In this document: one piece after another, positions 62,570-64,000 of the stretch
Numbering within the stretch: the first letter of the stretch is position 1
How the letters are laid out: each line of letters starts with the position of its first letter
DNA from: Candidatus Methanoperedens sp.
GTDB lineage: Archaea; Halobacteriota; Methanosarcinia; Methanosarcinales; Methanoperedenaceae
DNA: 64,000 bases
Assembly (NCBI GenBank): GCA_027460525.1
Contig: JAPZAS010000012.1
Location: 28,564 to 92,563 of the forward strand
Direction: 5' to 3'
Position numbers and translations under genes: made by a program
The notes under the pieces: generated by a model
Database searches by the model: none
Seen by the model: only the letters and a program-made list of their open reading frames with translations
Told to the model about the DNA's origin: nothing

Positions 62570-64000
62570 TTACTGAAGTATGTTCGGAGATACGTCAATA
62601 GCAAATTCTTCGGTATGAATTTTTCTGTTACAATCTTTTTGTTCGTGTAAAAGCTCAACTCTAATGTAATTTATTCCTGGTTGAACTAGCTTTATTAAAA
62701 ATTGTTCATGAATTATGTCATCTAACTCTAACCGTAAATCTTTCACTTTCTCATATTCTATATGGGATATTTTCAGTTTTAAATTAATCAAATTGGGCAG
62801 CTTTTTAATGCATGGCTTAGAATATATATTAAATGTAAACAAAATTTCATCATTTTGCTGTGCTTTTTTAGGAATATCTTTCGTCAGCTCAAATCCGATA
62901 CAATTCTTATAAACCTCAGGATCTACTGCAACACACATCGGTGCAGAAACTTGAAAATCTGTATAAAAAAACATATGTATTAGTTCTATAATTTTTTCGT
63001 CCAAATGAAGTGCAGTAAGATCTTTTCCATACACACTTTTCAGAATATTCTCAGCATATTCTACATTTTCTTCTGCTTCTTTAGTTTTTTCCTTCTTATT
63101 AAATTTATATGCGATGATTGTATACTTGGTCAATCTAGCTTTTTCAGCAGCCTTTAGTTGATGATTACTCAAAAATTTGTTTTCTATTTCTAGAATGATT
63201 TTTTCTAGGTTGTCAAATTCATCCTCTATTCTGTACTTATATTTTTTAGTTTTTTCCGTCTTGAATCCTATATGTCCCAAAATAGAACTAACACCTGTTG
63301 TTGTTCCAGTTTCAAATGGGTGCATACCATGTTCTAGATTAATAAATTGTTTATAGAACTCGCACATCGCAACATTTACATGTAGTTGGGTTTTTACATC
63401 ATCTTTTATATTAGGGCAAACATTCAGGGTTTCTTTAAAGATTTCTTGAGCTCTGATAAATTTATTTGTAATTTCATCTAATATTTTTCCGTTTATGAAT
63501 TTTCCCTTATCAGACACATCAATATATTTACTAATTGCGTCAAGTACGAGAAGTCTTCCTCTTGCTTCTCGGGAATAATAAATTCCTGTATTTTTTAAAT
63601 GGTGATTGCTTGTCAAATCAGCCAGCTCGTCAAAGAGAATTTTAGCAGTACTCAACATTTCATAGGATTTATCACGGTTATGCTCTTGTATGAGTTCTTC
63701 TGCATATTCATGAAAGAAAGATGCTTCATAAAATTTCTTATATTCCATATCTATTTCTTCTTCTGAGGCTTTTTTATAACATTCTGCAGCTTTTTTATGT
63801 TCCCCCAATTTGCTATAGTGCCGAGCCGCTTTAGAATAATCACCGCACTTTTCAAAACTCTCGGCAGCTTGCTTGAGATAATACTGGCTTTCTTTAATGT
63901 TATTAATTGTTCGGTTGCTTTCGTAAAGTTTATGGGCATATTCTGCAGCACTGCAATCGAGTCCTAATCTTTTGCTTTCCTTATATTCGTCCTCCAAAAT
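62570..64000 (-). CDS. Large TPR-like protein of unknown function (partial)
   Basis: At least 476 residues on the minus strand. The frame stays open to the window edge, so the N-terminus is outside. The visible N-terminal 100 residues look like tetratricopeptide or SNAP-like helical repeats (YYLKQAAESFEKCGDYSKA, ARHYSKLGEHKKAAECYKKA). The middle is helical, and the last 110 residues look beta-rich (EILFTFNIYSKPCIKKLPN). No enzymatic motif is seen. It is very AT-rich compared with the ATP synthase genes and is a likely accessory gene. I do not recognise the family. Confidence 0.65.
   Translation of the reverse strand: MLEDEYKESKRLGLDCSAAEYAHKLYESNRTINNIKESQYYLKQAAESFEKCGDYSKAARHYSKLGEHKKAAECYKKASEEEIDMEYKKFYEASFFHEYAEELIQEHNRDKSYEMLSTAKILFDELADLTSNHHLKNTGIYYSREARGRLLVLDAISKYIDVSDKGKFINGKILDEITNKFIRAQEIFKETLNVCPNIKDDVKTQLHVNVAMCEFYKQFINLEHGMHPFETGTTTGVSSILGHIGFKTEKTKKYKYRIEDEFDNLEKIILEIENKFLSNHQLKAAEKARLTKYTIIAYKFNKKEKTKEAEENVEYAENILKSVYGKDLTALHLDEKIIELIHMFFYTDFQVSAPMCVAVDPEVYKNCIGFELTKDIPKKAQQNDEILFTFNIYSKPCIKKLPNLINLKLKISHIEYEKVKDLRLELDDIIHEQFLIKLVQPGINYIRVELLHEQKDCNRKIHTEEFAIDVSPNILQ

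Overview
The window comes from an archaeon. Decisive markers are a complete A-type ATP synthase operon in the order H-I-K-E-C-F-A-B-D (54103-62341), an AglB/STT3 oligosaccharyltransferase (37980-40538), a CDC48/VAT-type double AAA ATPase (45787-48054) and an archaeal TruD. A secreted multihaem c-type cytochrome with an Ig-like domain (51757-53820) next to these genes suggests a Methanosarcinales-related, respiratory lineage such as Candidatus Methanoperedens (ANME-2d). That placement is inference, not proof.

Bases 1 to about 37900 form one large surface-glycan locus built from modules. Bases 1-4092 hold the end of a sugar C-methyltransferase, a 3,5-epimerase, a B12-type radical SAM protein, a short-chain epimerase with a damaged 5' end, and a CmcI-like methyltransferase. 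A GT2 glycosyltransferase follows. Bases 5373-13137 are a tight operon for GDP-D-glycero-alpha-D-manno-heptose: GmhA, HddA, GmhB and HddC, a transaldolase that could supply sedoheptulose 7-phosphate, and four oxidoreductases. One of these resembles UDP-glucose dehydrogenase but lacks its catalytic cysteine. Bases 13161-17108 hold a gtr-like set (GtrA flippase, GtrB-like polyprenyl-phosphate glycosyltransferase, GT-C membrane enzyme) plus a methyltransferase.

Bases 17343-29972 are a second operon around a KdsB-like CMP-sugar synthetase. It contains an SDR, a zinc alcohol dehydrogenase, a TIM-barrel isomerase, two D-2-hydroxyacid dehydrogenases, an epimerase, a HAD phosphatase, a cyclase-family hydrolase, a large glycosyltransferase-like protein and a DegT aminotransferase. 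No PEP-condensing ulosonate synthase is present, so the activated sugar is unknown. A second radical SAM gene has been inserted into this operon, leaving a duplicated junction of about 80 bp on both sides. Bases 30147-33598 make a CDP-4-keto-6-deoxyhexose (RfbF, RfbG), with a cupin epimerase and a DegT aminotransferase. Glycosyltransferases follow to 37921.

The locus runs directly into aglB, so the glycans may be protein-linked. The cytochrome in the same window carries about 15 N-x-S/T sequons and is a plausible acceptor. From 40642 onward the window is mostly housekeeping: trxB, a small alpha-helical protein, rimI, truD, purA, cdc48, an AmmeMemoRadiSam-type radical SAM gene, an argA-like GNAT, purB, the cytochrome with a highly folded leader, and the ATP synthase operon. 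The right edge cuts a large TPR-like protein of unknown function.

No tRNA, rRNA, CRISPR array or transposase was recognised. All coordinates and motif positions were read by eye from the sequence and its translation; no database search was run.
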